Positions 23,764-37,100 of a DNA stretch of 54,075 nucleotides are shown here, in pieces. The translations under genes were made by a program, and so were the position numbers. This stretch comes from Klebsormidium nitens (taxonomy: Eukaryota > Streptophyta > Klebsormidiophyceae > Klebsormidiales > Klebsormidiaceae): the NCBI GenBank assembly GCA_000708835.1, contig DF237504.1, forward strand, positions 4,442 to 58,516. The letters are read 5' to 3'. A model generated the notes under the pieces. The model did no database searches and was not told the origin of the DNA. It saw nothing but the letters and a program-made list of their open reading frames with translations. The number at the start of each line of letters is the position of its first letter. Positions within the stretch are counted from its first letter, which is position 1.

Positions 23764-26700
23764 TCAGTAAACACCGGGAACAATCTTGTAAGGGACCCGG
23801 TCGCAATACTTCTTCCAGAACTTCTTGTACCTGTCCAAGAGGGAGGGAGTCACCTTGAGTACCAAAAGATACGTTTTCAACTTGATACAATGCACTTTAG
23901 GCGCCCGCAAAGTGCTTGAGGGACGTCAATATGTGACAAATATGCCTCCTGCTTTCCAGTGCGTGAAGATGGCGACCGCTTTAGCAGCCTTCTTGCTGAA
24001 CGCCAAACTGAAATCCCACTCGAACAAATGCAGATTTTGTATTGCACCCCTTTATTGATACGGGCTACTGGAGAAGGAAAGGAGGGACTCACTTTTCACG
24101 ACACCGTACATCATCCCGTGTTGCCCGATCGAACAAGAGGATGGTCAAGAAAACGACGTAGAAATACGGCAACGCCTGCAAGGAAAAGTATGATTGCTTG
24201 GTTCCGTTTGTGTTGACGAAAAGTTGAAGTAACGGCAAGTCAAGCTAGCGCAACGTTAGGCCGTGGCAGACTGACTAGAATCTGGCCTCCAGCGAACAAA
24301 TAGAGCGGAAGGAGGTGCACGCATCTTCAGCGCATCTTTGAGATGCGCAGAGTCTTCTGCAACTTCCAAGTACCCATCAACGCTATTCCTACTCCAGAAA
24401 GGAAGCAATGGTGCAACCTCAATTCAGTTATTCGCCGTATTCTGTTTCGCAAAGGTCAGCCCTTGACGTGCCATCTCCTCTCTCCATACATATATCATGA
24501 AGGCCCCGCTGTCTCTAAGATGAAGGCAAGCTGGCACTCAAAACCACCGCAAACAATCCAAGCTCAACCAAGCACTGGTTCTCTAGACGTTGCATCGAAG
24601 AGGAACTAGCTCCGCTTCACCAAACGCGAACGTGGCCCGGAGGGAGCAGAGTCGCCCGTTAGGCTTTCGACAAGGCCCCAGAAAGAAGATGCCAACATGG
24701 ACTCAAGAAACGGAGGCAGTCAGACAGGAAAGGTGACGTAAGCCCACGTGGTTGAAGAGCCCCGGCACCGTCCAGAAGAAGGCGGCCAGGATCTCAGGGA
24801 CGTAATGGAAGTGACGGGCTAGCCCCCACCTGCACACGTGCAAAAGTTGATCAATTGACGTGGCGAAATACGAGGCCCTACGAAAGGTAGCCCAATTGAA
24901 CGGCCAGGCCCCACCGGCACACGTGGCAAAAGCCGAGTGAATTACGATAACACGAAGCACTTTGAAGGACGATTTGAGAACCCGCATCTATTGACAGATT
25001 GCTGCAAGCGTTTCTCCCTGTCACGATTGCTGCAAACGATTCCTTTCTGGGTAGACGAACGTGCTTCGCAACGAAGAAGAGGAGCAGTTTGTTCGCTTTT
25101 ACAGAAGTAAGTCCGAAGCCGCGTGGTTAGACAACTCCAGCACATACAGAGAGGGTGAGGCCCGCGTCTAGGAAGCGCTTACAATCTCAGTGCAAGAGAG
25201 TATCAAAAGTTCTGGATCCGTGAAAGCCAAGCTCGCATGTTAGCAAATGAAAATAAGACTAAGAATCAGAAGGAAAATCTGGAGACAGCTCGACGTTATA
25301 GAAGCGCGCAAACAAACTCACCAGCCCGAGGTCAGCAGCAAACTCGTCTTCGTTTCCCCATTTTCGGTCACGTATGTCGCCTCGATCTGCAAGAATAAGG
25401 TGTATGTGAATACTTAAATATATTATCTTGGCGCCACGCACCTACAAAACCATGGAGGACCGCCGAGCTCTACTCTACAACCTGCCCTCGTTGATATCTT
25501 ACGTCAAATCTCCCGTTTCAACAGAATTGCTTAGCTCTGTAGATTTGTTACAGGCTCGGTTGCCTTTTTTCTAGTCTCACTCTGCTCCTATTCCGAGTTT
25601 TAGTAGGCTTTTTATTGTCTTCATCAACAGCACGCAGATGCGTTCTCTGCTCGCTAATTCGTGTCAATAGCCACGCAAACACGACCGCAAGTGGCGAAGC
25701 TTCCGAACGCATGTTTCTAAAGGACCGCTCCTCATGCCGATGCGTACCTTGGACGGTTTCTTGCCCCAGATGAGGCCCTTGCCGTGCGTCGCCCGGAAGT
25801 ACTGGCGCTGGCGGTCGCAGTCGTAGTTAATGTAGATGCACAGCGTGCCGGCGGCGAGAACTAGAGCGGCGGTCTGCAGAGAAGGATCGACAATATAAAG
25901 AATGAAGCCATGCTCTATGGGGACGTGCAACGACTAGAGCTGGCGGTTGCAGTGATTGATGGTTTAGATGCACGGGGTGCCGGCGGTGAAAACTAAAGCG
26001 GTGATTTGTGCAGAAGAAGCAAGGCGCTTAAAGTTGGTGAAAGAATACCTACTCAGCGTATTTGAGCCCAGACGAGGACTGGGACACATTGCCAGATAAG
26101 AGACAGCACGCGACGACTGCGTTCAGCGACGTAAGGAGAGCCTTAGAGATTGATGTGAAAAAGAAGTAGAGAGATCCAGAGGAGCTTCGTCCTCTGGTTG
26201 CTTCAGACAGTACGGAAGTAGCTGTTCCCTGATGAGAGAAAACTCTAGGGCGAAGTCGTTGAAGTGCGATTCATTCAACCATACAAACGTGGTCAGAGAA
26301 CGGCGGTTTAAGTCTTCCAAGATGAAAAGAAAGGAGACTAGAAGGTAAGAAGAGCGGTAAAGACAGTAACTTACCACGTAACCGAGGTGGATTGGGTGGT
26401 TGACTAGGTACATGGAAGGGGAGGTGTAGATGCAGGGGACCCACACGAGGCATCCCCAGCACAGGTAATAGCCGGCTGCAAAAAGGAGTATAAACACGTT
26501 GTTCAAGTTTGCAAAAGCAGGTTAAGCACACGTTGTCGAGTTTGTGCTTAGTGACGAGTCGACAGTGCTGGGCATAATGGGATGCCTTAACGAGACAAAC
26601 GAGAAGTCGAAGCAACAAAAAGCGGTTAGGATGGTCAAGGTATTATTGTACCCCCGTGGTGATTTGCACCCGGCAACAGCACCAGCTTCTCGTACTTACA

Positions 26701-29700
26701 GCGGAAGAGGATAGATTAAGGACGGAAGGACAAAAGCTGGAAGACACGACATTCACTCAGTCAGTCGAGCCACCTTGCAAACCAAACCAGAGCAGAAGTA
26801 AACCCTAGCAGTTATCAGCAAGGCAAGAAGACGGCAAAATACAGAGACTAACCCCGGTCATGTGCGATGTCCATGGTGCACCAGTAACCCGCCTCCCACA
26901 GGAAAAACTTGGTTACGTAGATCAGGGTTAGCGCGACCGAGACCGCCATGCTGTCTGCCACGTGGCCGTCCCTCTCAACCTGGACTAGGGCGTAGTTAAG
27001 GCATAAAACCGCCCACGCCATCAGCCCGAAGCGGCAGTTGGTGAAGACCTTGATATCGAAGTTTTTGCCGATGCGGGGGTAGAGCTCCATGCCCTGGAAG
27101 AGCAGAATGGAAAAGTGACCGTTAGAAATCCAGATTTTTCCGTTAATTGTGTGCTCGATATGGTTTTTGGCTTCTTACAGTGTCTGTCGGCGTGACTCGC
27201 TGGGAATCATGGCCATAGAAGGATCTTTTGCATGTTCAGTTGCATAGACTTGAGAGCGGAGTGATCAGGCACGATGCATTAAATTCTAATGAGGAGAATC
27301 CTTGGACAGCATAGAAAGGAGTGCCGAGACAGGAACTTCAGGCCAACTGCTCGGGTGAAAAGGGATGCAGCATCGAGCTGACCTTCCTAGCGGGGCGCTT
27401 TCAATGCGCTTCCGGCTGTTATGAAAGGAGCAAGGCAAGCGCACTAATGCAAGCTGGCAGAACCGCGTCCTTTTCAAGTATACCCGCAGGACCCTTCCAG
27501 CCGGCCGCCTGAGCAAAGTACATTTCGGGCCTCTTGCAAGAGTTGGGCCGACCCGAAATACCCATCGGACGACAACAAAGTTCTGCGAACGACTTGAACC
27601 GGATATGGTCTGGAGGACAGGTTTCGCTGTTGCAGCATGCTACTTTAGAAATAACACCGCCAGATTTTGTGGGACTAAGATGCAGGCGCTCACCCAGAAG
27701 AAGTCGAAGACGAAGTTGCCGGCCGATCCCCAGTCCGATGACGAAGGGAAAGAACGACCCTGGAGAGAGAACGAAAGGGGCGCAGTCAACAAGTGAGGCA
27801 GAACGCTTGATTGAGCCGTACCAATTTGAACGCTGTTGTTCCGCACCGTTCCTTTGATTCCAAAACTTATGGCCTATCCAGTACTTGCTGCAGAATTTCT
27901 GTGACTAAAACGCAAACGAATTGATTCAGGTGACCCTACAATTAAAAAGACCAACCCCGGATTCCAAACCCATTTCACTTCAAGGTACGAGTGGGGCACG
28001 TTGTTTGGCAAGTGGCACTGTATGCACAGATCGGGCGGATCCCCACCTTGATGTACAAGAAGCCGCACAGTAGGAGGCTGAAAATGTTGAGGGCGGAGAA
28101 CACCTCCCCAAGGTGATCCCACACCAACGTGGCCTGGAACAGACCCAACCTGCGAAGCAACGGCCAGTTCAGTAGAGCATCGTTGGAGGACTCCTTTGAA
28201 TCGTCCAATGGTTGAAACATGCGTTCGAGTCAAGTGTTTGCGTTGTGCTGTGTAAGCAACTGCAGAGACTCCAACGTTCAGCCGCCAAAACCGATATGAA
28301 AGCAACAAGTTATTGCAGATGACGTGCACAGAGCACATCCATGCTTTAAGGTCGAGCTCAAAGGAGGGCTTATGCTGAGGGAGTTGCATGGATACACTAA
28401 AGTGGTTTTAGACGAGAAAAGAATGCTCGATAGAGTATGTCTTGGATTTCAAGAAGAGGACAAGACTGCCAGCGTACTTACTTCCAAGCAGCCATGTAGG
28501 CTATCAGCGAGATCCCGTATGCTAGGATCCCGTTATCCTGCAAATACATCAGAAAGCAACTCATAATGAAGTGTAGTTGAAATCCCTCGTAAGGCCCACC
28601 ATTTGAGCACCAGTCCTTTTCCAACATATTTCGTTCCTGTTGTCGGCGGTGTTCAACACAGCCAGACACCAAACAAGACGAGAAGTACCAGAGATTATCA
28701 ACGAGATTGTCAAAGGCACTTCCTTTCGACTCTGCATTCACTCTCATCAGAAACACACGGAAACGCCTGGTATAGTGATTGAGGAGATTCACAAAGACAG
28801 TACACCGCGATAAGATGCTTTGGATCAGTATACACTCCACAATCAATACGTGACCACCTACGTTGATTCGTGGGTTGATTTTTCAATGCCTAACCAGACA
28901 GTCCTGCGAAAATAACTCTAACATCAACTCCCAACGGTAACTTCAACTTTCATTCTGTTCCTTACCTTGTAAACTGGAATGTTGCCTGCTGGCGACACCG
29001 GCCCATACACCTCTTTTCCCGGCAGGTATAGCTGCAACAAAGCCTCAAACCCGCCAAAGATCCCAATGATTGCCCAGGCCGTGCCGGTGGGTCGCGGCCA
29101 AATAGACCAGACCCCCGACAGACCCTCCTCCATTGCAAAGTGGTAGAACTCTGCGACAGAGCCGTTTTTCTGGGCGTGGATGTACCACCTGAAAGGAGAG
29201 TTCCGCCGATGTGAGATATACTACTGTGCTGGAAGTTGAATTGAGGTCAAAAACCGTTTTTCCAAGGCAGATGCAGTCTGGTTAGACGGTAAGTTTGTTG
29301 GCCAACTAAACTCTGTACTCTGCAAACTGTATGGAGTGCGTCTGTTTCAACTTATCTTGTAGTGCAAACGCCATGCCAGGAGATCCCTTTCTCGTCAGAA
29401 CCAACTCTTTTCAATAAAAGTCTGCAAGCTCACAGTCTTTGCAGAGATTGTCCTCTGCTCAGCATCGCTTGTGTCAAAGTGAAGCACAGTCTGCACTTGA
29501 TTTGATCCTGGCGCTCGACTACCACCACTTGAACAATCCCCATATGGAGTCCCTTTCCCTCAAAGATCTAAGCTAGCCTAAAACTGCAACTACTGACCAA
29601 CAATGTCCTCTGTGCTGCCAAACAAAACTCACGCAATTGCACAACCACTTAGGAACTTTGCAAAAGACCCAGAAGATGATAACACCACTCACACATAGAT

Positions 29701-29889
29701 TGCTGCAGGCGGCGTTAGGAACAGCAGGAGGACCATGCCAACCATGGTCAGGAAAGTCCCCCGTGCTGGTGCCAGTTTCTGGTACTGCGATTCCCGGTGC
29801 TTGCCGAGTTGCGCTTTAGCGTTGGGAAGCGGCTTTACAACTTCCGCAGGTTCGGAACCATCCCCTATTGACGCCTTGTCTGACGCCAT
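23764..29889 (-). CDS. DWF5: Delta-7-sterol reductase (7-dehydrocholesterol reductase, DWARF5 type)
   Basis: This membrane enzyme of the ER uses NADPH to reduce the delta-7 double bond late in plant sterol synthesis. Twelve exons: 29889-29693, 29188-28966, 28537-28482, 28149-28047, 27759-27694, 27093-26853, 26475-26375, 25873-25748, 25386-25322, 24829-24748, 24175-24093, 23830-23764. All phases match and the total is 1410 nt (469 residues). Diagnostic segments are LPGKEVYGPVSPAGNIPVYK, WDHLGEVFSAL, the first sterol-reductase signature (FFWGMELYPRIGKNFDIKVF), WEAGYWCTMDIAHDRAGYYL, INYDCDRQRQYFRATHGKG, the second signature (GLARHFHYVPEILAAFFWTV) and a C-terminus ending VPYKIVPGVY. Hydrophobic segments throughout fit a multi-span protein. 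The N-terminus is about 35 residues longer than the Arabidopsis protein and hydrophilic before the first membrane segment. The donor after 24748 (cac|gtgggc) is weak. The ATG at 29889 is the first in frame. Confidence 0.96.
24829..24935 (-). repeat. Duplicated 3' splice-site region upstream of reductase exon 10
   Basis: The plus-strand stretch around the acceptor, ccacctgcacacgtgcaaaa near 24826, returns at about 24909 as ccaccggcacacgtggcaaaa, preceded in both cases by similar gg(c)tagccc sequence. The second copy lies inside the intron and is not used in the gene model. Confidence 0.6.
25925..26015 (-). repeat. Decayed copy of the 5' part of reductase exon 8
   Basis: About 85 bases in the intron before exon 8 align with the exon's own start and acceptor (25800-25885). 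Shared landmarks on the plus strand are gctggcggt, tagatgcac, gtgccggcgg and gaactagagcgg, changed by point substitutions. Stop codons and lost splice-site bases make it a relic, not an alternative exon. Confidence 0.82.
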
Positions 29890-31110
29890 CTTGCGCCTTG
29901 ACTTCAGATCCTGTTTGAAAGTAAGACGGAGAAGACAGAGTCAGGGCGGATTGGTGTGAATCAAAGTTGGAAGATTGTGCGAGTGGGGCGATGAGTAGTG
30001 GTGCAGCCACGGGACTGAGCCTGAGCGCTTCAAGTGTACTGAGCGCCTTGGCTTCGATCCTCAAACTCTGACAAGGCTGCCAGCAAACTGACGTGGGAAG
30101 CATGTAGCGCAGTCAAGATGGTTTTCTGCAGCTCTTGAGTAAGAAAGACAATCTGCTCTTCAGTCTGGTTGTTTGGAACCTGGTTGTCCTCACTAATGTT
30201 GGTCCTTGGCGTCCGGACACCTAGCCTGCCTCAGTCTCCCAGATCTTACATGGCGCCAATCCCTTGACCCTCCTCAGCCAGGACAGCTGTCTGACGAGTC
30301 AAGCAATCCATTAATCAAAATCACTGGCGCCAATAGAAGCTTGATTCACTTATCGATGCAGGAGAAGATACTGAAGGCTAAGACACATAGATCCAGCTCA
30401 ACACATGCTCAAAAATCCAGGCTTGCAAGGCATTCAATGTGAAGCACTGGCAGTTGGCATTGGCGGGTGGACACACCTTGGATCCAATAAGCGCACGAAG
30501 TCTCCAGCCACGCCCCCTTGCAGAAGACCAACTGACCTTCCGCCACAGGTACCGCGGACCACCCCCTCAGTGCGTGGCGCCCTTCCAAGAGAATGCACCC
30601 CTTCCACGCTTCCAGATGCAGTGCTCAATTTCAATCACGACTCACATGCACTTGTAAGTTGTGACGCGAGCAACATTCCATTTGGAGGGCATTGCAGTCC
30701 TCCTTTATTCAATAGATGCGTTTACGAGGTTCTGCGCGCCTATGATCTTCAATATATTCGTGATATGACAAAACACTTAAAGGTCGATATCCCACGTCAA
30801 AATTGCGTTCACAAATGCCGAACAATTAACTGCCTACATATGCTAATATGTAGATTCGAATATATATTAGCAGTTCAACAATTCCTCGTCCCAAGCTGCC
30901 TAAAAAGAGGCGGAACAGGCAAACAGCTAGGATAGACTAACTCCAATGGATCCCAGTTTCCACATTCTAATTGCTGGCGCAACCTGAAGTCAACAAGCAA
31001 CTGTTGATGGTGCTGGGTTTTGAGCTTTTTTGAGCCACACCTGGCAAGGACCTTCACGGGCCTAAGTTTCTCTACAGCCAGGTCTGAGCTGCCAAGTTGC
31101 TATCCCCATC
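29890..31110. promoter_or_regulatory. Head-to-head intergenic region (reductase / ABC transporter)
   Basis: About 1.2 kb separates the divergent start codons of the sterol reductase (-) and ABC transporter (+), and it must hold both promoters and 5' untranslated regions. The frames open here (for example 30405-30935) show no domain and no splice context. I see no TATA box or telo-box that I would defend. Confidence 0.45.
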
Positions 31111-34100
31111 ATGGCGTGCTCTTCAATGACCACTTTCAGTACGATTGCACCCCTTTCATATCGCGATGTGCTTTCAAAGCAAAGTACCGGTCGGAGGAAC
31201 TTTTCCCAATCAACACCACCCTTCCGCTGCTCTCCTCATTGCTCATTCAATAGCACCTCAAACCACAGGCAGGAGCGATTGCGTGCACCGCCTCTCTGCA
31301 CATACATCAAGCCAATCAGCCTTCCACGGCGCACACTTGAGAAGCGCTGCGTTGTGAGGAGCCAATCGCAGTCAGAAGAGGCTTCGTCTGGCAGCTCTGT
31401 AGCAACAGATGAACAAAGTGCCAAAGCACCGGCCACCTCCCCAGTACAAGGCCTTCCGCTTCCCAAGGACCCCAAAGACGATTTGGAGGGCGAGAGCACG
31501 CCTGATGGGAAAAAGGTGATGCATCATGGCTGCATTGCTCTATGTGAAGCCACCCTCTACTTCAATTCCTCTAAGTGTGCATGTAAAGAGGATGTTTGAA
31601 CAGGACTGGCAGCCGAAGTGGTTCGTTATTCCAGAAGTGGTCGTCTTTGTTCTTCTTGTTTGTGTGAGTAACCTTTTCTCTTGAAACGACAGTCAGAGTC
31701 CAAAGTTCTACACATCTGCTCGAAAGTTTCTCGTTTCAAATGCCAGGTTGAATTGATCACTGTGAACGCTGTCTACTTTGATGTTGAAACTTTCCTCCGT
31801 GACGGGAGCACACTCGGCTCCGAAACTTCCCAAAAGGAGGCTCAAAACACCTGGTCTACCCAGTTTGCTTGTGCTGCAATCTGGGGAGTCCATCCTCTGC
31901 CGCCAAACTGCGGGGTTGACCGCCACCTTCAAACTTTCATCCAGATCTTGTCCGACATCCCACACCTTAGATTTAGTGAAGCCATCTACACACTATTTGC
32001 AGAGAAGGGCTCTGATCTTAAACCTTTCACTGAAGTAGCCGCCCTGCATTGAAGCATTGTATTCTCATCTGAACATTGCGAAGTTTCACAAGTGACATCT
32101 ACTCAAATTCTGAGGTTTGTGTCTGAAGAAAGAGCTTGAATCTCAGGGAAGCCTGGCTGCCTTATCAAGGCGCCCGTCCCCTACTGGAGCAGTGTGCTTT
32201 CTTCTGAAATCTGTGAAGTCTTACAACTTAAAACCAACAGAAAATTCGAAAGTCTCCTGGGGGAAAAAATAAAGATCGGAGAGTCTCATTCAAGATTTGC
32301 AGATAAGCTCCGACCTCCAGAGCCCTTTGGCGGCACCCTCCGACAAGGGTAGCGGCCCCCTAATTGGAGCATGCAAACGTCTAGGGCGCTCTTGTACCTT
32401 TCATCTGGATCTTGTGAGATCTGATTTTCCCCAACCATTGAAGACCTCAGAACTCTTAATGCATCATCTGCAGAGGAAAGGCTCCGACCCCAAGACTTTA
32501 TGGTGGAGTTTTCACCAAAAGCGGCTGCCTCTTATTGGAGCACTTGGGTCTCAAATTACCGTATGTCTTAAAAGCCTGGGGCTGATAGGAAGTATTGTCT
32601 GCAGAGAAAGGGCTCCGACCTCAAGACCCTGTGGAGGCGATTCACCAAAGTGGCCGCCCCCTACTGGAGCAGCGAGGACAAGTTCCAGGCGCGTCTGCGT
32701 CTTGGCGGCGTCTTCGTGCTCACCCTCGCGACAACCGGCATCAGCGTGCTGTTCAACTTCCTGGGACGCGACTTCTACAACGCGCTCGCAAGTGCGTCGC
32801 CTCTAGTTTCTATTGTCAGCTTGCATGTTCCGTTTTGTGCAACAAGTGCGTGTTGCTGTGCAGGTCCGTGTGGTACTGTCCAGCGCACGCCACAATTCGT
32901 TTCTTCAATGCATCTGTTGCGCACTCCAACCTGGAACTTATTTCGTTCCAGCGAGTCCGGTCATGCTGTTGCAATATCATCATCCAACCTCTGGTTTACA
33001 ACGGATGTACTCTTCTCAAACAGTCAATGTTTCAGACAATCTTTTGGCAGCTTAGAGCACACAATTTTTTCGTCATGTCACTTCTCGACCTTGAGATTTT
33101 TATATGTTTCAGACCTTGAATTGCCAAAATGAGTCTGCCACTTCAAGGTTCACAAATGTTGGCCCCAAGCTTCACTTGTACGACGCAACTGAGTTCCTCA
33201 AAATAGTTTGTCTCAAGATGCTACCTACTTAACCACCCCCGCCACTGAAAGTACTTCGAAGGTAAGTCTGTGGATATGAATCACAGCATCAACTTTTTGT
33301 CAATGTTTTCAGTGGATCGATATTTTTGTTTTTTTGCTAACAGCTTTCCCTATGCTCGCAGGCAAGGACCAGTCCCAGTTCGTGCACCAGCTCTTTGCCT
33401 ACCTGGGCGCGTTTGTCGTGGGCATCCCATTCTACGTCCTGCGCGACTACTCACGGGACCTGCTGGCCATTCGCTGGCGTACATGGATGACCGAGCAGTA
33501 CATGCAGCGATACTTTTCTGACAGAACCTTCTACAACATCCAGGTAAGCAGGCTGGGATGCTGGAGCCAGGCTGGGTTTTTATATCTCGCCTAGTCTCAC
33601 GGCTTTTGTTGCACTTTGTTATTGGCACTTTGATTCCAGTGGGCCGGTCCGCTACCTCCGCCCCGCCCTAGTTCTCTGAACCGGGACGTGACCACCCTGT
33701 TGACCGCACAGTCCATTTTAACGGTAGACTACTTCGACAAGCACATTGCCTTGCGTAGTCCAACCGAATGACCGAAACTGTTGAGTCGGACTATCCGATC
33801 GATCTAAATTCCCTGCCGATCTCTTCTGTTCGCAGTCCCAGTCGCTGATCGACAACCCCGACCAGCGAATCGTCGACGACCTGGACCGCTTCACTACCTC
33901 CTCGCTCTCGTTCTCGCTCGCGCTAGTAAACGCAGCCATCGACCTCGTCTCCTTCAGCGGCATCCTGTATACCATCTACCCGCCGCTCTTTGTGGTCCTG
34001 GTCGTCTACTCTTTGGGCGGCACGGCCATTAGCGTCGCACTTGGAAAGGTAACGCTCGTACCATTTTGGCCTCCGTTTCTGCATCACTCTTATGTTCGTC

Positions 34101-37100
34101 TATTACATGACCGTTGACCGCTTCTCCTTCAGCGGCATCCTACACACCATCTGTTCGCCGTTCTTTGTTGTTCTGGTCGTCTACTTTTAGGACGGCACGG
34201 CCATCGGCGTCGCTCTTGGAAAAATTACGTCGTTTTTCCTTCGCTTCGCCTTCACTGCTTTGCAGAGTGTGCATTCAATAGTGAATGTGGGCTCCAACCT
34301 CGTCTTTCTCCAACGGCATCCTGCATAATATCTGCCCGCCGCAAATATGGTTGTTGTGTGATCATCGGGCAGCACAGCCAACATTGCGCTTGGAAAAGTG
34401 AAGTTGTTGATTTCCTTCTTTCGCACCAATCTTGCCACCCTTCCGAGCATATTCATTGCAACGTAATCTTCTCAGCCAATGAACAATCAATCGAGACGAA
34501 GCATCTTTTCTGAATCTCCGATCAATTTTGCTCTGCTTTTTCCTTCTCGAAATGAATGAACGGTGATTCTAGGAGTCAAAATTGCCATCAAGCGCTTATC
34601 TCGGAAGGATGCGAATCGATGACCAAAAAGGTCCGGGCTCCGCTATTATTCTGCCGACACTTCACACGTCTTCTGAACTCTTGGGGAGATCAGCAACCAG
34701 AGCCGCATCTTTTCAAGATATACCCTCAGTCAAGAATGGGGGACTTTCGTGACCGCCGCTCCGAAGCTATTGCGAAAAGCTGTCCCTTCATATGACGATC
34801 GACTTGGCGGGTGACGAAAGTTCGTGTCTGACCCGCTTTTCCTCTGTTCGAAGCCTTTCGCTGTTTTTGACAGCAGCGCCTTCTGGTTGATGCAAACGTT
34901 TGCACCCACTTGACACCTCTCGACTGACCCTAACTTTTTCCCTCCTGGCCGCAGAACTTGGTGTCGCTCAATTGGATGCAAGAGAAGAGCGAGGCCACTT
35001 GACACCGCTCTGACTTATTTCGAATTTCTCCCCCCTGGCCGCAGAGCTTGGTGTCGCTCAATTTGATTCAAGAGAAGCGCGATGCCACTTGACACCGCTC
35101 CACTGACCTCGACTCTTTTCCGCCTGGCCGCAGAACTTGGTGTCGCTCAACTCATGCAAGGGAAGCGCGAGGCCACTTGACACCACTCGACTGACCCCAA
35201 CTCTTTCCCTTCTGGACGCAGAACTTGGTGTCGCTCAACTTTATGCAAGAGAAGCGCGAGGCCGACTTCCGGTACGGCCTGGTGCGCGTGCGGGAAAACG
35301 CGGAGTCGATCGCGTTCTACGGTGGCGAGAAGAGCGAGATTGATCTGCTCGTGCAGCGGTTCCGGCAGACGTTTGAGAATTACATGGTGAGCAGCTGCTG
35401 TCTTCGAGAGTCCATCGGGTATCGTACGAAGAGAAACACTGAGCAGAATATTGTCCCGCTGCACTTTGAAGACGTCCGTTGGACGAGTCCGGCTCTTATG
35501 CCGCTTGGCTTCCGGGCGTTCTTCCTCCGTGGGATCATGATCTTACCTCCATTGTCGTTCTGGATCCGTAAGCAGCCTTCAGCAGCACCCGCTGATTGCT
35601 CGAAGCAGCCCTGTTTCCGTCGCCGCTTGCGGTTTGTTGTCGGTAATAAGTCTGTTAAAGTTTGCACTCGGTTGTTGCTTCACGTACGGATGGCTGGTTA
35701 AACAGCTGTCTCTGGAACCTTCACTTCTTGATTGCCAGATTGTCTGCGGCGTGGCGAGTAAGAGTTTAAATAGCGTGCTATCAATTGTCTCCTTGTGCAT
35801 CATTTCTGCAGCTTGTGGTAGCCTGACTTTGCCAGCGATTGCCGCCTGAAGTCTTAAATATCTGCGCTTCAAGTTCTTGAAAGCCTTCACCATTCCTGTC
35901 AGCAGAGGTCTGTCATCGCAGGCTTCTTCCTGGCTCACGTTACCTTGCTTGAAGACCCTTGCAGTGAGCAAGGGTCACCAGTCATGTCTTGATTCCGAGA
36001 CTCCCTTACAGGGGAGAAAGAGCCGTTACATCGATGCTCAGGTCTACTGCCTGTAGAGTCATGAATAGCACATTCCCTAACATTTGTCCCAAATGCTGGT
36101 CAGTCTCCTGAAATACCACGTAACTTGCAGATTGCGCATTGTTTTGCAACAACAATGCATTTGTTCACTCCAGTTTGTTTTGACCCCATGCTCTAACCCC
36201 CTGCAGCAATTGCTGGTCACCAGCCGTAACCTCGACTTCTTCACCTCCTTCTACCGCTTCCTTATCCAACTCCTGCCCGCCGCCGTGGTCGCGCCGCTCT
36301 ACTTCGCGGGCAAGATCGAGTTCGGGGTCATCAACCAGTCATTCTCGGCGTTCAACCACATTCTCGGCGACTTCTCGCTGATCGTTTACCAGTTCCAGTC
36401 GCTCAGCTCCTTCTCGGCGGTAGTCGACCGTCTAGGTTAGTCCATATTCCTCTGAAGCCAGCTTAATCCTTGGAAAACGCCAATTGAATATAGCTGCTGT
36501 TTCGAGTAGCCGCTGGAGCTATCGTTGGGACTTTGGTCCAGTCACCCCAGCGGTTTCATTTGGTGGCGCGTTCATCCGATCCACATTGACGATGAGAAGC
36601 TTCGGCGACAGCTGTAGGTATCTCGAATAGTCGGGGCATGCCAAGAGCACCTTATAACGTATGTTGTTTGGGGTTGAGGAGCTTCGATGCAGAGTCGCGT
36701 CAGCACATTCTACGTTGATTCAGGGAGCAATTCGTTTCCCTTTCGCCGTGGAAAACAGTCTCCTTCCTTTTGTAGAACAGCCAAAAGTGGACTGATGTGC
36801 GAAGGAGAGTGGGAATCGAAGAGAGCCCAATGAATGGTGCGTATCATTTCTGAAACATGCCTGAACTTCGTTTGCAGGCGAGTTTGGTGACGTTCTAGAC
36901 CAGCAGCTCGAGGCGTCCCCCACGGCCAATAACGGCACCGCCCCGGTAGTTCCCTCCCGCCCCCTCATCGCACTCCTCGACGCCCCCCTCCAAACCCCCT
37001 CCGAAGATTCCGGAACCCCCCTGCTTGAGATTGAGGGCCTCACCATCTACACCCCCGGTTACGCCCTAACCCTGATCCACGATCTTAACTTAACCGTTGC

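Noticed and set aside
35137-35343. 68-codon frame beginning in the exon-5 repeat
   Set aside because: It starts from repeat unit 3, which has lost one base, and runs out of frame through the real exon 5.
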